DNA of 64,000 nucleotides from Janthinobacterium sp. PAMC25594 (GTDB lineage Bacteria; Pseudomonadota; Gammaproteobacteria; Burkholderiales; Burkholderiaceae_D), in assembly GCF_019443505.1 (NCBI RefSeq), contig NZ_CP080377.1, positions 2,604,001-2,668,000 on the forward strand, written 5' to 3'. The notes beneath the pieces are model-generated. The model had not been told where the DNA came from and did no database searches. It worked only from the letters and a program-made list of their open reading frames with translations. This document shows, one piece after another, positions 35,829 to 43,875 of this stretch; the stretch's first letter is position 1, and each line of letters begins with the position of its first letter. The position numbers and the translations under genes are program-made.

Positions 35829-36458
35829 TCAGGCAGCCTTGCTATCGGCCGGCTTGGCCGCATCCGGCTTGGCGGCGTCGTCCTTCTTGCTGCTGTGCGC
35901 GGCGATGAAATCCGCATAACCCTTCTGCACCAGCTCGTACGTCTTGTCGATATTGCCGGCGATATCGCCATTCAGCACTTTCAAGCCGCCCAGGATATCG
36001 CGCGCTTCCTTGAAGCCTTTTTCCATGCCGCCGCTGATGGTGTCCATGAACTTGGTCAGGGCCGTATCGTCGTCCAGGCCGGGATTCTGTTTTTTGAACG
36101 CGTCAAAAAAACCCGTCGACAGCGATACGATGCGGCTCGCCGTCGCTTCGGCGCTATTGTCTTGCGAGGCCGCATTCTGGATCGCATCGTCGCCGTACTG
36201 GCCCTTCAGCGCTTCATTGATATTCGTGATGGCCGTCTTGTACAGCAGCGCCAGCGGCTCGTTTTCCGAACCGATCGAGACATTCAGCGACGCCTGCATG
36301 ATGGAGGCATTCAACTGCAGCTTGGTGCGGTCGTTCACGCTCATTTCAGTGTTGACGCCGTCCTTTTGTTGGACTTTATCGTCCTTGCCGGCAACACCCG
36401 TACTGACGGAAGTCACGGAAGGGGTGGAATTGCCGCTTGCGGCGATGGGAATTGACAC
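35829..36458 (-). CDS. DUF5610-domain protein
   Basis: This 209-residue protein resembles DUF5610 proteins of Betaproteobacteria, whose role is unknown. The body SVNDRTKLQLNASIMQASLN and PLALLYKTAITNINEALKGQ fits that family. The tail is rich in Ala, Lys and Asp (KDDAAKPDAAKPADSKAA). A near-perfect AAGGAGG lies seven bases before a GTG at 36458, which settles the start as GTG (protein begins VSIPIAASGNS); the longer frame from 36494 has no ribosome site. No signal peptide is seen. It is convergent with the diguanylate cyclase gene, one base apart. Confidence 0.78.
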   Translation of the reverse strand: MSIPIAASGNSTPSVTSVSTGVAGKDDKVQQKDGVNTEMSVNDRTKLQLNASIMQASLNVSIGSENEPLALLYKTAITNINEALKGQYGDDAIQNAASQDNSAEATASRIVSLSTGFFDAFKKQNPGLDDDTALTKFMDTISGGMEKGFKEARDILGGLKVLNGDIAGNIDKTYELVQKGYADFIAAHSSKKDDAAKPDAAKPADSKAA

Positions 36459-36603
36459 GATAGACCTCCTTGAACGGACAATGTATGCCACCATGCGGGA
36501 AACGCGGTGATGACCATCCTCTCGTGTAGTATCGGCAGGTTTTCAGAAAACTGTAGCAGCGACTCCTTGAGCGGCCCAGATAACCAATTAAGCAACGACA
36601 TCA

Positions 36604-38052
36604 ATGACTACCCAGACTTTCCTTTGGCACGACTACGAAACCTTTGGCGCCCAGCCGCGCCGCGACCGCCCGGCCCAGTTCGCCGCCATCCGCACGGATG
36701 CCGAACTCAACGAGATCGGCGAACCCATCATGCTGTATTGCCAGCCTGCAAATGATTTCCTGCCCGATCCACAAGCGTGCCTGATCACGGGCATCACGCC
36801 GCAGCAATGCTTGCAGCTGGGCGTGCCGGAGCACCAGTTCGCCGCCACCATCGAAGCGGCCTTTTCGGAACCGGGCACCATCGGCGTCGGCTACAACACC
36901 ATCCGTTTCGACGATGAAGTCACGCGTTTCCTGTTCTGGCGCAACCTGATCGACCCGTATGCGCGCGAATGGAAAAACCATTGCGGCCGCTGGGACATCC
37001 TCGACGTGGTGCGCATGACGCACGCGCTGCGCCCGGAAGGCATTCAATGGCCAAAGCGCGACGATGGCCAGACCAGTTTCAAGCTGGAACACTTGAGCAA
37101 GGCCAATGGCCTGGCCCACGAAGCGGCGCATGATGCGCTGTCCGACGTGCGCGCCACCATCGCCCTGGCCCGCCTGATCCGCGAAAAACAGCCGAAACTG
37201 TTCGAATTCTGCCTGGCCCTGCACAAGAAGGACCGGGTCGCCAGCGAAATGGGCATGCACCTGGCCGCTGGCGAGCGCCAGCCTTTCCTGCACGTGTCCG
37301 GCATGTTCCCCGCCGAACGGGGCTGCCTGGGCATCGTCTGGCCGCTGGCCACGCATCCAAGCAACAAAAATGAAATTCTCGTCTGGGATTGCGCCTACGA
37401 TCCGCGCGAACTGTTCAGCCTGGACGCCGACACCATCCGCACGCGTTTGTTCGCGCGCAAGGAAGCCATGCCGGAAGGCATGACGCGCCTGCCCGTGAAA
37501 AGCGTGCACCTGAACAAGTCACCCATGCTGGTCGGCAATTTAAAGACCCTGTCGCCCGCCATGGCCGCGCAATGGGGCATCGACGTGGATGCGGCGAAGG
37601 TCAACGCCCAGCTGGCTGCCACGGCGCCGAACATGGACGCCATCTGGGCCGAAGTGTTCCAGCGTCCGGGCGCGAACGTCGCGCTGGACGTGGATGAGGA
37701 TTTGTACAACGGTTTCGTCAGCAACGACGACCGCCGCCTGCTCGAATCGCTGCGCCGCGACACGCCGGCCAGGCTGGCCACGGCCCGCCCCTCGTTTGCC
37801 GACGAGCGCCTGCAGGAATTGCTGTTCCGCTATCGCGCGCGCAATTTCCCGCAAACCCTGAGCGAAGCGGAAAGCCTGCGCTGGGAACAGCACCGCGCCG
37901 CCCGCCTGTTCGACGGCGACGGCGGTGCCCGCACCATCGAAATGCTGTTTACGGAAATCGACGTGCTGTCGGAATCCGTCGATGAGCGGGGAGAAGAGAT
38001 TCTCGGTGAACTGTACGATTACGCGGAGATGGTGGCGCCCATGCGCGACTGA
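36604..38052 (+). CDS. sbcB: Exonuclease I
   Basis: This 482-residue DEDDh 3'-5' exonuclease degrades single-stranded DNA in recombination and mismatch repair. Motif I is LWHDYETFG (Asp10, Glu12); motif II IGVGYNTIRFDDEVTRFLF lies near residue 95; motif III HEAAHDALSDVRATIALA lies near 175. The C-terminal ExoI-specific SH3-like and helical domains are complete, to MVAPMRD. The length matches E. coli SbcB (475). It stands alone and is followed by repeat element C. Confidence 0.96.
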   Translation: MTTQTFLWHDYETFGAQPRRDRPAQFAAIRTDAELNEIGEPIMLYCQPANDFLPDPQACLITGITPQQCLQLGVPEHQFAATIEAAFSEPGTIGVGYNTIRFDDEVTRFLFWRNLIDPYAREWKNHCGRWDILDVVRMTHALRPEGIQWPKRDDGQTSFKLEHLSKANGLAHEAAHDALSDVRATIALARLIREKQPKLFEFCLALHKKDRVASEMGMHLAAGERQPFLHVSGMFPAERGCLGIVWPLATHPSNKNEILVWDCAYDPRELFSLDADTIRTRLFARKEAMPEGMTRLPVKSVHLNKSPMLVGNLKTLSPAMAAQWGIDVDAAKVNAQLAATAPNMDAIWAEVFQRPGANVALDVDEDLYNGFVSNDDRRLLESLRRDTPARLATARPSFADERLQELLFRYRARNFPQTLSEAESLRWEQHRAARLFDGDGGARTIEMLFTEIDVLSESVDERGEEILGELYDYAEMVAPMRD

Positions 38053-38065
38053 AGGACCAGGCCGG

Positions 38066-38166
38066 GTAGGTCGGATTAGCGGGGCAAGGCCCCGCGTAAT
38101 CCGACAACATTGTTGACGTTACCGGTGTTGTCGGATTACGCGGCGTCGCCGCTAGTCCGACCTACG
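38066..38166. repeat. Bipartite REP-like element C
   Basis: The first unit runs GTAGGTCGGATTAGCGGGGC to GCCCCGCGTAATCCGACAAC, then the spacer ATTGTTGACGTTACCGGT, then GTTGTCGGATTACGCGGCG to CGCCGCTAGTCCGACCTACG. The spacer is the reverse complement of that in element A with one difference, so the two are copies in opposite orientation. Its right end holds the TAG stop codon of pyrF. Confidence 0.85.
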
Positions 38167-38986
38167 CTGCGCGGTGTTGATTGATCGCATCGCGCGTTTC
38201 AATCGCCACACGGCGGGCCGCGTCGGCGAAATCTTCGCCCGCTTGCGGCGTGGCGTAGATGATGGCGCGCGATGAGCTGATCATCATGCCCATGCCGTTC
38301 GCCGTCTGGCCCGCGCCGACGGTGGCGGCGATATCGCCGCCCTGGGCGCCGATGCCGGGCACCAGCAGCGGCATGTCGCCCACGATGGCGCGCACTTGCG
38401 CCAGTTCTTCAGGGAAAGTGGCGCCGACGACGAGTGCGCACTGGCCATTCTTGTTCCATTTCTCGGCCACCAGGCGCGCCACGCGCTGGTACAGGGGCAC
38501 GCCGTCCGTGTCGAGGAATTGCAGGTCCGAGCCGCCCGGGTTCGAGGTGCGGCACAGGATGATCACGCCGCGGTCTTGCCACGCCAGGTAGGGATCGAGC
38601 GAATCCTCGCCCATGTAGGGATTCACGGTGACGGCGTCGGCGCCATAGCGCTCGAACGCTTCGCGCGCGTATTGCGTGGCCGTCGCGCCGATGTCGCCCC
38701 GCTTCGCGTCGAGGATCAGCGGGATGTGCGGGTAATTTTCGCGCACGTAGCGGCAGATGTCTTCCAGCTGCTTTTCCGCGCCCAGCGCGCCGAAATACGC
38801 GATCTGCGGCTTGAAGGCGCAGGCCAGGTCGGCCGTGGCGTCGATGATGCGCGTGCAAAAGGTGGTGATTCCATCGGGCAGATCGCGCAGTTCGGCCGGC
38901 AGTTTCGCCAGATCTGGGTCCAGTCCCACGCACAGCAGGGAATTATTGGCCGTCCATGCGGCGGATAATTTATTGATGAAATTCAC
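38162..38986 (-). CDS. pyrF: Orotidine 5'-phosphate decarboxylase, type 2
   Basis: This 274-residue enzyme makes UMP from OMP in pyrimidine synthesis. The active-site motif is [13 protein letters not shown], with catalytic Lys95 between Asp93 and Asp98; substrate-phosphate contacts are seen in LLCVGLDPD and the late [10 protein letters not shown] loop. The type 2 form is about 40 residues longer than E. coli PyrF. The start is GTG 38986, with AAGG seven bases upstream. The stop codon TAG is provided by the end of repeat element C. Confidence 0.96.
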   Translation of the reverse strand: MNFINKLSAAWTANNSLLCVGLDPDLAKLPAELRDLPDGITTFCTRIIDATADLACAFKPQIAYFGALGAEKQLEDICRYVRENYPHIPLILDAKRGDIGATATQYAREAFERYGADAVTVNPYMGEDSLDPYLAWQDRGVIILCRTSNPGGSDLQFLDTDGVPLYQRVARLVAEKWNKNGQCALVVGATFPEELAQVRAIVGDMPLLVPGIGAQGGDIAATVGAGQTANGMGMMISSSRAIIYATPQAGEDFADAARRVAIETRDAINQHRAA

Positions 38987-39143
38987 GGCACACCTTCTCT
39001 ATATTCAGTTGCAAACCCCGTATTGTAACGCGGCGCGGACCTGTCAAGTCAGCCGGTGGCAGCGGCTGGCGCTTATTAAACCGACATGGCGGGCCGTTTC
39101 AGGTATATTTGCCGCATCCCTTTTACTCTGCACGGAAACCATC

Positions 39144-39758
39144 ATGCAAATCACCAAACAATTCACCCAATGGCTGCGCCTGACGCTGAGCATCACCATC
39201 CTGGCCGGCATCCTGACGGGCTGCGGCTACAACGACTTCCAGAGCAAGGATGAAGCCACCAAGGCCGCCTGGGGCGAAGTGGTCAACCAGTACCAGCGCC
39301 GCGCCGACCTGATCCCCAACCTGGTCAATACCGTCAAGGGCTATGCCACGCACGAGCGCGAAACGCTGGAAGCGGTGACCAAGGCGCGCGCCGCCGCCAC
39401 CAGTTTCCAGATCACGCCCGAAGTGCTGAACGACCCGGCCGCGTTCGAGAAATTCCAGCAAGTGCAGGGGCAGCTGTCGTCGGCCCTGTCGCGCCTGATG
39501 GTGGTGTCCGAGAAATACCCGGACTTGAAGGCCGATACCAGCTTCCGTGACTTGCAGTCGCAACTGGAAGGCACGGAAAACCGCATCACGGTGGCGCGCC
39601 AGCGTTACATCGTCGCCGTGCAGGATTACAACGTGCATGCGCGCAGCTTCCCGAACAACCTGACGGCCATGGTCTTCGGCTACAAGGTCAAGCCATCGTT
39701 CACGGTGGAAAACGAAAAAGCGATCTCGACCGCACCGACCGTCAACTTTGGCAAATAA
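39144..39758 (+). CDS. lemA: LemA-family lipoprotein
   Basis: This 204-residue envelope protein has a lipoprotein signal with the lipobox LTGC (Cys27). It then has the LemA helical domain: YNDFQSKDEATKAAWGEVVN, QYQRRADLIPNLVNTVKGYA and ENRITVARQRYIVAVQDYN are signature segments. The role is unclear; LemA with TPM proteins is a conserved envelope set. The ATG at 39144 is preceded by ACGGAAACC. It is first in a rightward operon with two TPM-domain genes. Confidence 0.92.
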   Translation: MQITKQFTQWLRLTLSITILAGILTGCGYNDFQSKDEATKAAWGEVVNQYQRRADLIPNLVNTVKGYATHERETLEAVTKARAAATSFQITPEVLNDPAAFEKFQQVQGQLSSALSRLMVVSEKYPDLKADTSFRDLQSQLEGTENRITVARQRYIVAVQDYNVHARSFPNNLTAMVFGYKVKPSFTVENEKAISTAPTVNFGK

Positions 39759-39759
39759 G

Positions 39760-40593
39760 ATGAAAGCCTGGTCCTACCTCGCGGCGCTGGCGACGGCGCT
39801 GCTGCTGTGGACGATGCCGCCGGCCGGCGCGCAGGGCTTGCAGCCCGTGCCGCCGCTGGCCGCGCGCGTGACGGACAACGCCGGCATGCTCGATGCCAAG
39901 CAAAAAGCGGCGCTGGAAGGCGTGCTGGCCGACTACGAAGCCAAGACGGGCAGCCAGATCGCCGTGCTGCTGGTCAAGAGCACGGAACCGGAAGCCATCG
40001 AGCAATACAGCATCCGCGTGACGGATGCCTGGAAGCTGGGCCGCAAAGGCGTCGATGACGGCGTGCTGCTGATGGTGGCGAAAGACAATCCATCGTCCTT
40101 GCGCCGCCTGCGCATCGAAGCGGGCCGCGGCGTGCAGGGCGTGCTGACGGATGCGCAATCGAAACGCATCCTGCAAGACGTGATCGCCCCCCATTTCAAG
40201 CAAAACGACTATTACGGCGGCCTGGTCGCCGGCGTGGGCGCGATTGCCACCCTGCTGAACCAGGAGCAATTCCCCGCTCCCGCACAGCAGAAGGCGCCGG
40301 CCACAGTGGAAGCGGGCGGCCTGACCTTCTGGTTGCCGCTGCTGTTCTTCGGCTTTCTTGTGCTTGTGACCGTGTTCCGTTCGCGCGGCGGGCCGAACCG
40401 GCTGCAGCGCGGCAGCAACTGGTCCAGCGGCGCCACCGGTGTCGTGCTGGGCAGCATTTTGAGCCAGGCGCTGAACAACCGCGGTGGCGGCGGTGGTTTC
40501 GGCGGCGGCGGTGGTTTTGGCGGTGGCGGTGGCGGTGGTTTCGGTGGCGGCGGCGGCGGTTTTGACGGCGGCGGCGCCTCGGGAGATTGGTAA
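39760..40593 (+). CDS. TPM-domain membrane protein, YgcG-like, with poly-glycine tail
   Basis: This 277-residue protein has a signal peptide (ALATALLLWTMPPAGAQG), a TPM_phosphatase-type domain at about 35-150 (ARVTDNAGMLDAKQKAALEG; KTGSQIAVLLVKSTEPE; VLLMVAKDNPSSLRRLRIEA), and a membrane helix near 190-210 (FWLPLLFFGFLVLVTVF). A tail with long Gly runs ends GGFDGGGASGDW. The family function is unsettled (reports of photosystem repair and phosphatase activity in plants). The ATG at 39760 overlaps nothing but is one base after the lemA stop, so translation is coupled. Confidence 0.9.
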   Translation: MKAWSYLAALATALLLWTMPPAGAQGLQPVPPLAARVTDNAGMLDAKQKAALEGVLADYEAKTGSQIAVLLVKSTEPEAIEQYSIRVTDAWKLGRKGVDDGVLLMVAKDNPSSLRRLRIEAGRGVQGVLTDAQSKRILQDVIAPHFKQNDYYGGLVAGVGAIATLLNQEQFPAPAQQKAPATVEAGGLTFWLPLLFFGFLVLVTVFRSRGGPNRLQRGSNWSSGATGVVLGSILSQALNNRGGGGGFGGGGGFGGGGGGGFGGGGGGFDGGGASGDW

Positions 40594-41114
40594 TGACGAA
40601 ACATCTGACATTCGGACAGCGCTGCGGACGCGCTTTAAAACATTTGCGCGGCACGCCGGCGACGGCGCGCCAGTCCTTTCCCGAACGCACCCTGAAAGCC
40701 ATCGAGACGGCGATTGCCGACGGTGAAGCGATGCACCGGGCGGAAGTGCGCCTGATCGTCGAGGCGGCATTGACGCCGGGCATGGCCTACCAGGGCGTGA
40801 GCAACCGCGAGCGGGCGCGCGAACTGTTCGCCCAGTATGGCGTGTGGGATACGGAAGATAACGTCGGCGTGCTGATCTATATCAACCTGGCCGAACACCA
40901 GGTCGATATCGTCGCCGACCGCAATGTGGGCCGCCGCGTGACGCCGGAGCAATGGCAAGGCGTATGCCGCACCATGACCAAAGGTTTCAAGGATGGCAAT
41001 TACCACGACAGCACGCTGAATGCCTTGCAGCAGCTGAATACCTTGCTGCAAAGCCACTTCCCCGCCGATGGCACGCGCGGCAACCAGTTGCCGAACGAAC
41101 CCATCCTCCTCTGA
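40593..41114 (+). CDS. TPM-domain protein, second copy
   Basis: This 173-residue protein begins MTKHLTFGQRCGRALKHLRG and carries a TPM domain: FPERTLKAIETAIADGEAMH, RARELFAQYGVWDTEDNVGV, YINLAEHQVDIVADRNVGRR. It lacks a signal peptide and glycine tail. Its ATG overlaps the TAA of the previous gene (TAATG), which makes coupling certain in a lemA-TPM-TPM operon. Probably acts with the other two at the inner membrane. Confidence 0.88.
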   Translation: MTKHLTFGQRCGRALKHLRGTPATARQSFPERTLKAIETAIADGEAMHRAEVRLIVEAALTPGMAYQGVSNRERARELFAQYGVWDTEDNVGVLIYINLAEHQVDIVADRNVGRRVTPEQWQGVCRTMTKGFKDGNYHDSTLNALQQLNTLLQSHFPADGTRGNQLPNEPILL

Positions 41115-41137
41115 TTCCTTTCCGCCGAGGTGATTAC

Positions 41138-41902
41138 ATGAAACTTGTCAATAAAACCGCCATCGTCACGGGCGCCACGCAAGGCATCGGCCTGGCCTGC
41201 GCCACCCGCCTGATCGCCGAAGGGGCGCAAGTGATGCTGGTCGACATCAAGGAAGAGGGCGCGCAGGCGGCGGCCGCGCTCGGCCCGCAGGCGCGCTTCT
41301 TTTGCGCCGACGTCAGCCAGAAGGCGGACGTGGACGCCATGCTGAAGGAAACGCTGGCGCAGTTCGGCCACATCGATATCCTCGTCAACAATGCGGGCGT
41401 GACGCACGCGGCCGATTTCCTCGATGTCTGCGAAGACGATTTCGACCGGGTCATGCGCATCAACCTGAAATCGATGTTCCTGTGCGGCCAGGCCGTGGCG
41501 CGCGAGATGGTCAAGCGCAACAGCGGCTGCATCATCAATATGTCCAGCGTGAATGCGGAGCTGGCGATTCCGAACCAGGTGCCGTACGTGGTGTCGAAAG
41601 GCGCCATCAACCAGCTGACCAAGGTCATGGCCTTGAATCTTGCCTCGCATGGCGTGCGCGTGAACGGCATCGGCCCGGGCACCATCCTGACGGAACTGGC
41701 CAGGCAGGCGGTGCTGTCGAGTCCCGAGGCGCGCCACACGATCCTGTCGCGCACGCCGCTGGGCCGCTGCGGCGAACCGGAAGAAGTGGCAGGCATCGCC
41801 GCCTTCCTGGCCAGCGACGACGCCACCTACATGACGGGCCAGACCATCTATGTCGATGGCGGACGCATGGCGCTCAACTACACGGTGCCCGTGAAAGAGT
41901 GA
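41138..41902 (+). CDS. Short-chain dehydrogenase/reductase
   Basis: This 254-residue classical SDR has the cofactor motif TGATQGIGLACATRL at residues 9-23, DILVNNAGVTHAADF near 84, the catalytic Ser in INMSSVNAE, and Tyr/Lys in PYVVSKGAINQLTK. The C-terminal GRCGEPEEVAGIAAFLASDD and VDGGRM are typical. The substrate is unknown. The frame is open upstream; ATG 41138 with GAGGTG upstream is the start. It follows the TPM operon by 23 bases in the same direction but is likely a separate function. A terminator follows. Confidence 0.9.
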   Translation: MKLVNKTAIVTGATQGIGLACATRLIAEGAQVMLVDIKEEGAQAAAALGPQARFFCADVSQKADVDAMLKETLAQFGHIDILVNNAGVTHAADFLDVCEDDFDRVMRINLKSMFLCGQAVAREMVKRNSGCIINMSSVNAELAIPNQVPYVVSKGAINQLTKVMALNLASHGVRVNGIGPGTILTELARQAVLSSPEARHTILSRTPLGRCGEPEEVAGIAAFLASDDATYMTGQTIYVDGGRMALNYTVPVKE

Positions 41903-42019
41903 AACAATCAAGTTATATCAAAAAAGCATAATAGATATCTGAAAAGACCATTAGACACATATCGTGCGACGCAGCATAATGCACCTGTCTCCACTATTCT
42001 CCTCCAAGAAAATAGTTTT

Positions 42020-42050
42020 AAGCCCGCTTTCACCAGCGGGCTTTTTTTTT
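42020..42050 (+). terminator. Intrinsic terminator after the SDR gene
   Basis: AAGCCCGCT (42020-42028) and AGCGGGCTT (42035-42043) form a perfect nine-base-pair stem around TTCACC, followed by an unbroken T run. Confidence 0.92.
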
Positions 42051-42170
42051 GCTATCACGAATGAAACATGGCCATTTTTGCCATGTCGCCCGATTTTTCC
42101 AGTAAATATGCCTGCGCTGTAAGAAATGTTGCGGCGTGTCATAGGCCCGTCATTTTCGCCCCCTATACTT

Positions 42171-42357
42171 GCTTCATCTGCTGTACAGGCAACCGATATG
42201 CCTGACTACAGACAGGTGTGCCGCGATGGCACACCACTCCCCTTTCATGACCGTGGCGGGCGCCGGCAAGGCGCACGACATGGTGAGTACCGAGCAACTC
42301 TCACTCTTGACCCATTTCATTTGGGTTTTTGGCCCGCGCCCCCGCGGGCCTTTTTTT
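42171..42357 (+). ncRNA. Candidate small RNA or leader transcript
   Basis: A TATACT box (42164-42169) stands upstream of a hairpin-rich stretch: GGTGTGCC (42215-42222) with GGCACACC (42228-42235), loop GCGAT. It ends in the strong terminator at 42331-42357, then a gap before the VanZ-like gene. The start is uncertain and no -35 box is convincing. It matches no RNA family that I recognise. Confidence 0.3.
42331..42357 (+). terminator. Strong intrinsic terminator upstream of the VanZ-like gene
   Basis: GGCCCGCG (42331-42338) and CGCGGGCC (42343-42350) form a perfect eight-base-pair stem around CCCC, followed by seven T. No gene ends here, so it must close an unrecognised transcript or attenuate one. 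Confidence 0.85.
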
Positions 42358-42444
42358 GCCTGTCCGGCAAGCTCTTGCGCAAAAACACGGTGGCCCGCCA
42401 TGGCCATGATATTGTGACTGCCTTTCCACCTGTCCTGACGCACC

Positions 42445-42870
42445 ATGCCTGTACCCTTGCCCGAACTCTGTTTTTCCGACCGCTACGCACGCCTGCGCTA
42501 CCGCACGGCCCTGGTGTTGTATGCCCTGGTGATTTTGATCGGCGACATCCCGGGCGTGCGCGCCGACGTGGGCCAATATGCGTCGGGCGGCGTGCTGCAT
42601 TCCTTCGGCTATGGCGTACTGGCCCTGATCCTGTTCAGCGGCACGGGCGGCGGCATGGCCCGCCGGGCGCTGCTGTCGCTGCTGATGGTGGCGGCCATGG
42701 GCGCGCTGGACGAATTCATCCAGAGTTTCCTGCCGTACCGCCATGGCGCCGTGAGCGACTGGGTGGTCGATATCACGGCCGCCGCGGCGGTCTGCCTGCC
42801 GCTGTGTTTTCTCTGGCCCAAAATGGTCGCCTCTGCCCTCGGCAAGGGGACGCCGCAAGCGAACGCCTGA
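42445..42870 (+). CDS. VanZ-like membrane protein
   Basis: This 141-residue inner-membrane protein has four predicted helices. The VanZ-like signature is the segment DEFIQSFLPYRHGAVSDWVV near residue 90, preceded by GGVLHSFGYGVLALILF. VanZ in enterococci gives low-level teicoplanin resistance; in Gram-negative bacteria the role is unknown. The ATG at 42445 follows a strong terminator by about 90 bases. Confidence 0.85.
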   Translation: MPVPLPELCFSDRYARLRYRTALVLYALVILIGDIPGVRADVGQYASGGVLHSFGYGVLALILFSGTGGGMARRALLSLLMVAAMGALDEFIQSFLPYRHGAVSDWVVDITAAAAVCLPLCFLWPKMVASALGKGTPQANA

Positions 42871-42888
42871 AGCGGGCATGACCGCCCG

Positions 42889-43167
42889 TCAGGCGCGGTC
42901 TGCCTCGCTATCCTGCAATGCCAGCGGCAACTGCCCTTGGCTGCGCGCGCCAAGGCGCCGCATCAGGGCGCGCGTCTCGCGCCGGCTGCCGGCCCCCATG
43001 GCGCGTGCAGCATCGCGCTGCATGTCCAGCAACTGTTCCGAGCGCGCCAGCCGCACCAGGCCATGCAAGGCCTGCGCCAGTACATGGCGCGCACGGGCAT
43101 CGCGCGCAGTGCCGACGACAGCCAGCACCAACTCATCGATCAGTTTTGCGGTAGGACCAGATGACAT
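42889..43167 (-). CDS. Hypothetical small protein
   Basis: I do not recognise this 92-residue protein. It begins MSSGPTAKLIDELVLAVVGT and looks like a helical, Arg/Ala-rich soluble protein (LAQALHGLVRLARSEQLLDM; RRETRALMRRLGARSQGQLP). GGGAG seven bases before ATG 43167 supports the start over the longer open frame. It is convergent with the VanZ-like gene, with 18 bases between the stops. Confidence 0.6.
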   Translation of the reverse strand: MSSGPTAKLIDELVLAVVGTARDARARHVLAQALHGLVRLARSEQLLDMQRDAARAMGAGSRRETRALMRRLGARSQGQLPLALQDSEADRA

Positions 43168-43388
43168 TTTTTCTCCCGGTTCAACAGTGAGGAATCGTGC
43201 GGGGTGCACGACCTAGTGATTACCAGCATCGTTTATACCAAGCACGGCAATTAGACACTTGATCTAGCTCAATCGCTGATGACGGCTGCAGAACATCCGT
43301 GCGCCACCACGCTCTTACATGCAGCCATCGCTGCTATCCGCATCATCGCGGGTGCCGATCCTGAGTGTTCGACCATGAGGAGACCAAG

Positions 43389-43826
43389 ATGAGATCGAAA
43401 AAAACCCTGCTGCTGGCCGGCCTGGCCTGTACCTTGCTGGTAGCCTGTCATTCCACGGACAGTACCAGCTTGGCGCGCAGCAATAGCGGCGAGACCTATG
43501 CCGCACCGGCCGGCACGACGCCGCAAAGCAGCATGCCAGCCAGCGGCATGCGCAGCGATACGGATCAGTCCAGCATGAACATCAGTTCAGCGACGGTACA
43601 GTCGATAGAAACCGTACCGCGTGGCATGGATCAAGGCAGTGCCGACATGCAGGCGGGCACATCGGGCACCGCCGGCAGCACCTCGGGCGCGGCGGACAAT
43701 ATGCTGTACCGCGTCACCTTGCGCCTGGACGACGGCACGACGCGCACCTTCATGCAAAACACCCAGCCCGCCTTCCAGATCGGCGACCGGGTCAGCGTGC
43801 AAAAAGGCGTGATGCAGCGCTATTGA
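43389..43826 (+). CDS. Hypothetical lipoprotein
   Basis: This 145-residue protein has a lipoprotein signal with lipobox LVAC (Cys20). A low-complexity Ser/Thr/Gly/Met region follows (residues 25-90), then a small beta-rich C-terminal domain (NMLYRVTLRLDDGTTRTFMQ; FQIGDRVSVQKGVMQ) resembling the glycine-zipper-associated outer-membrane lipoprotein ends. GAGGAG before ATG 43389 fixes the start. It stands alone. A surface or periplasmic role is inferred from the signal only. Confidence 0.8.
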   Translation: MRSKKTLLLAGLACTLLVACHSTDSTSLARSNSGETYAAPAGTTPQSSMPASGMRSDTDQSSMNISSATVQSIETVPRGMDQGSADMQAGTSGTAGSTSGAADNMLYRVTLRLDDGTTRTFMQNTQPAFQIGDRVSVQKGVMQRY

Positions 43827-43875
43827 CAGGTGCCGGGGTTTGCCGATATTTTGCGCACATGGCCGGCCGCATCAA

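Larger units (their letters stand above)
41903..42444. other. 542-base intergenic region with two terminators and a possible transcript
   Basis: No coding region is supported here. It holds the terminator of the SDR gene (42020-42050) and a second strong terminator (42331-42357) with a hairpin-rich stretch between them, described separately. Confidence 0.7.

Noticed and set aside
40484..40592. Glycine-codon repeats in the first TPM gene as a DNA repeat element
   Set aside because: They encode the poly-Gly tail common in YgcG-like proteins and are not dispersed elsewhere in the window.
42171..42357. 6S RNA or signal-recognition-particle RNA
   Set aside because: The conserved bubble of 6S RNA and the GGAA/GGAG tetraloop region of SRP RNA are not seen.
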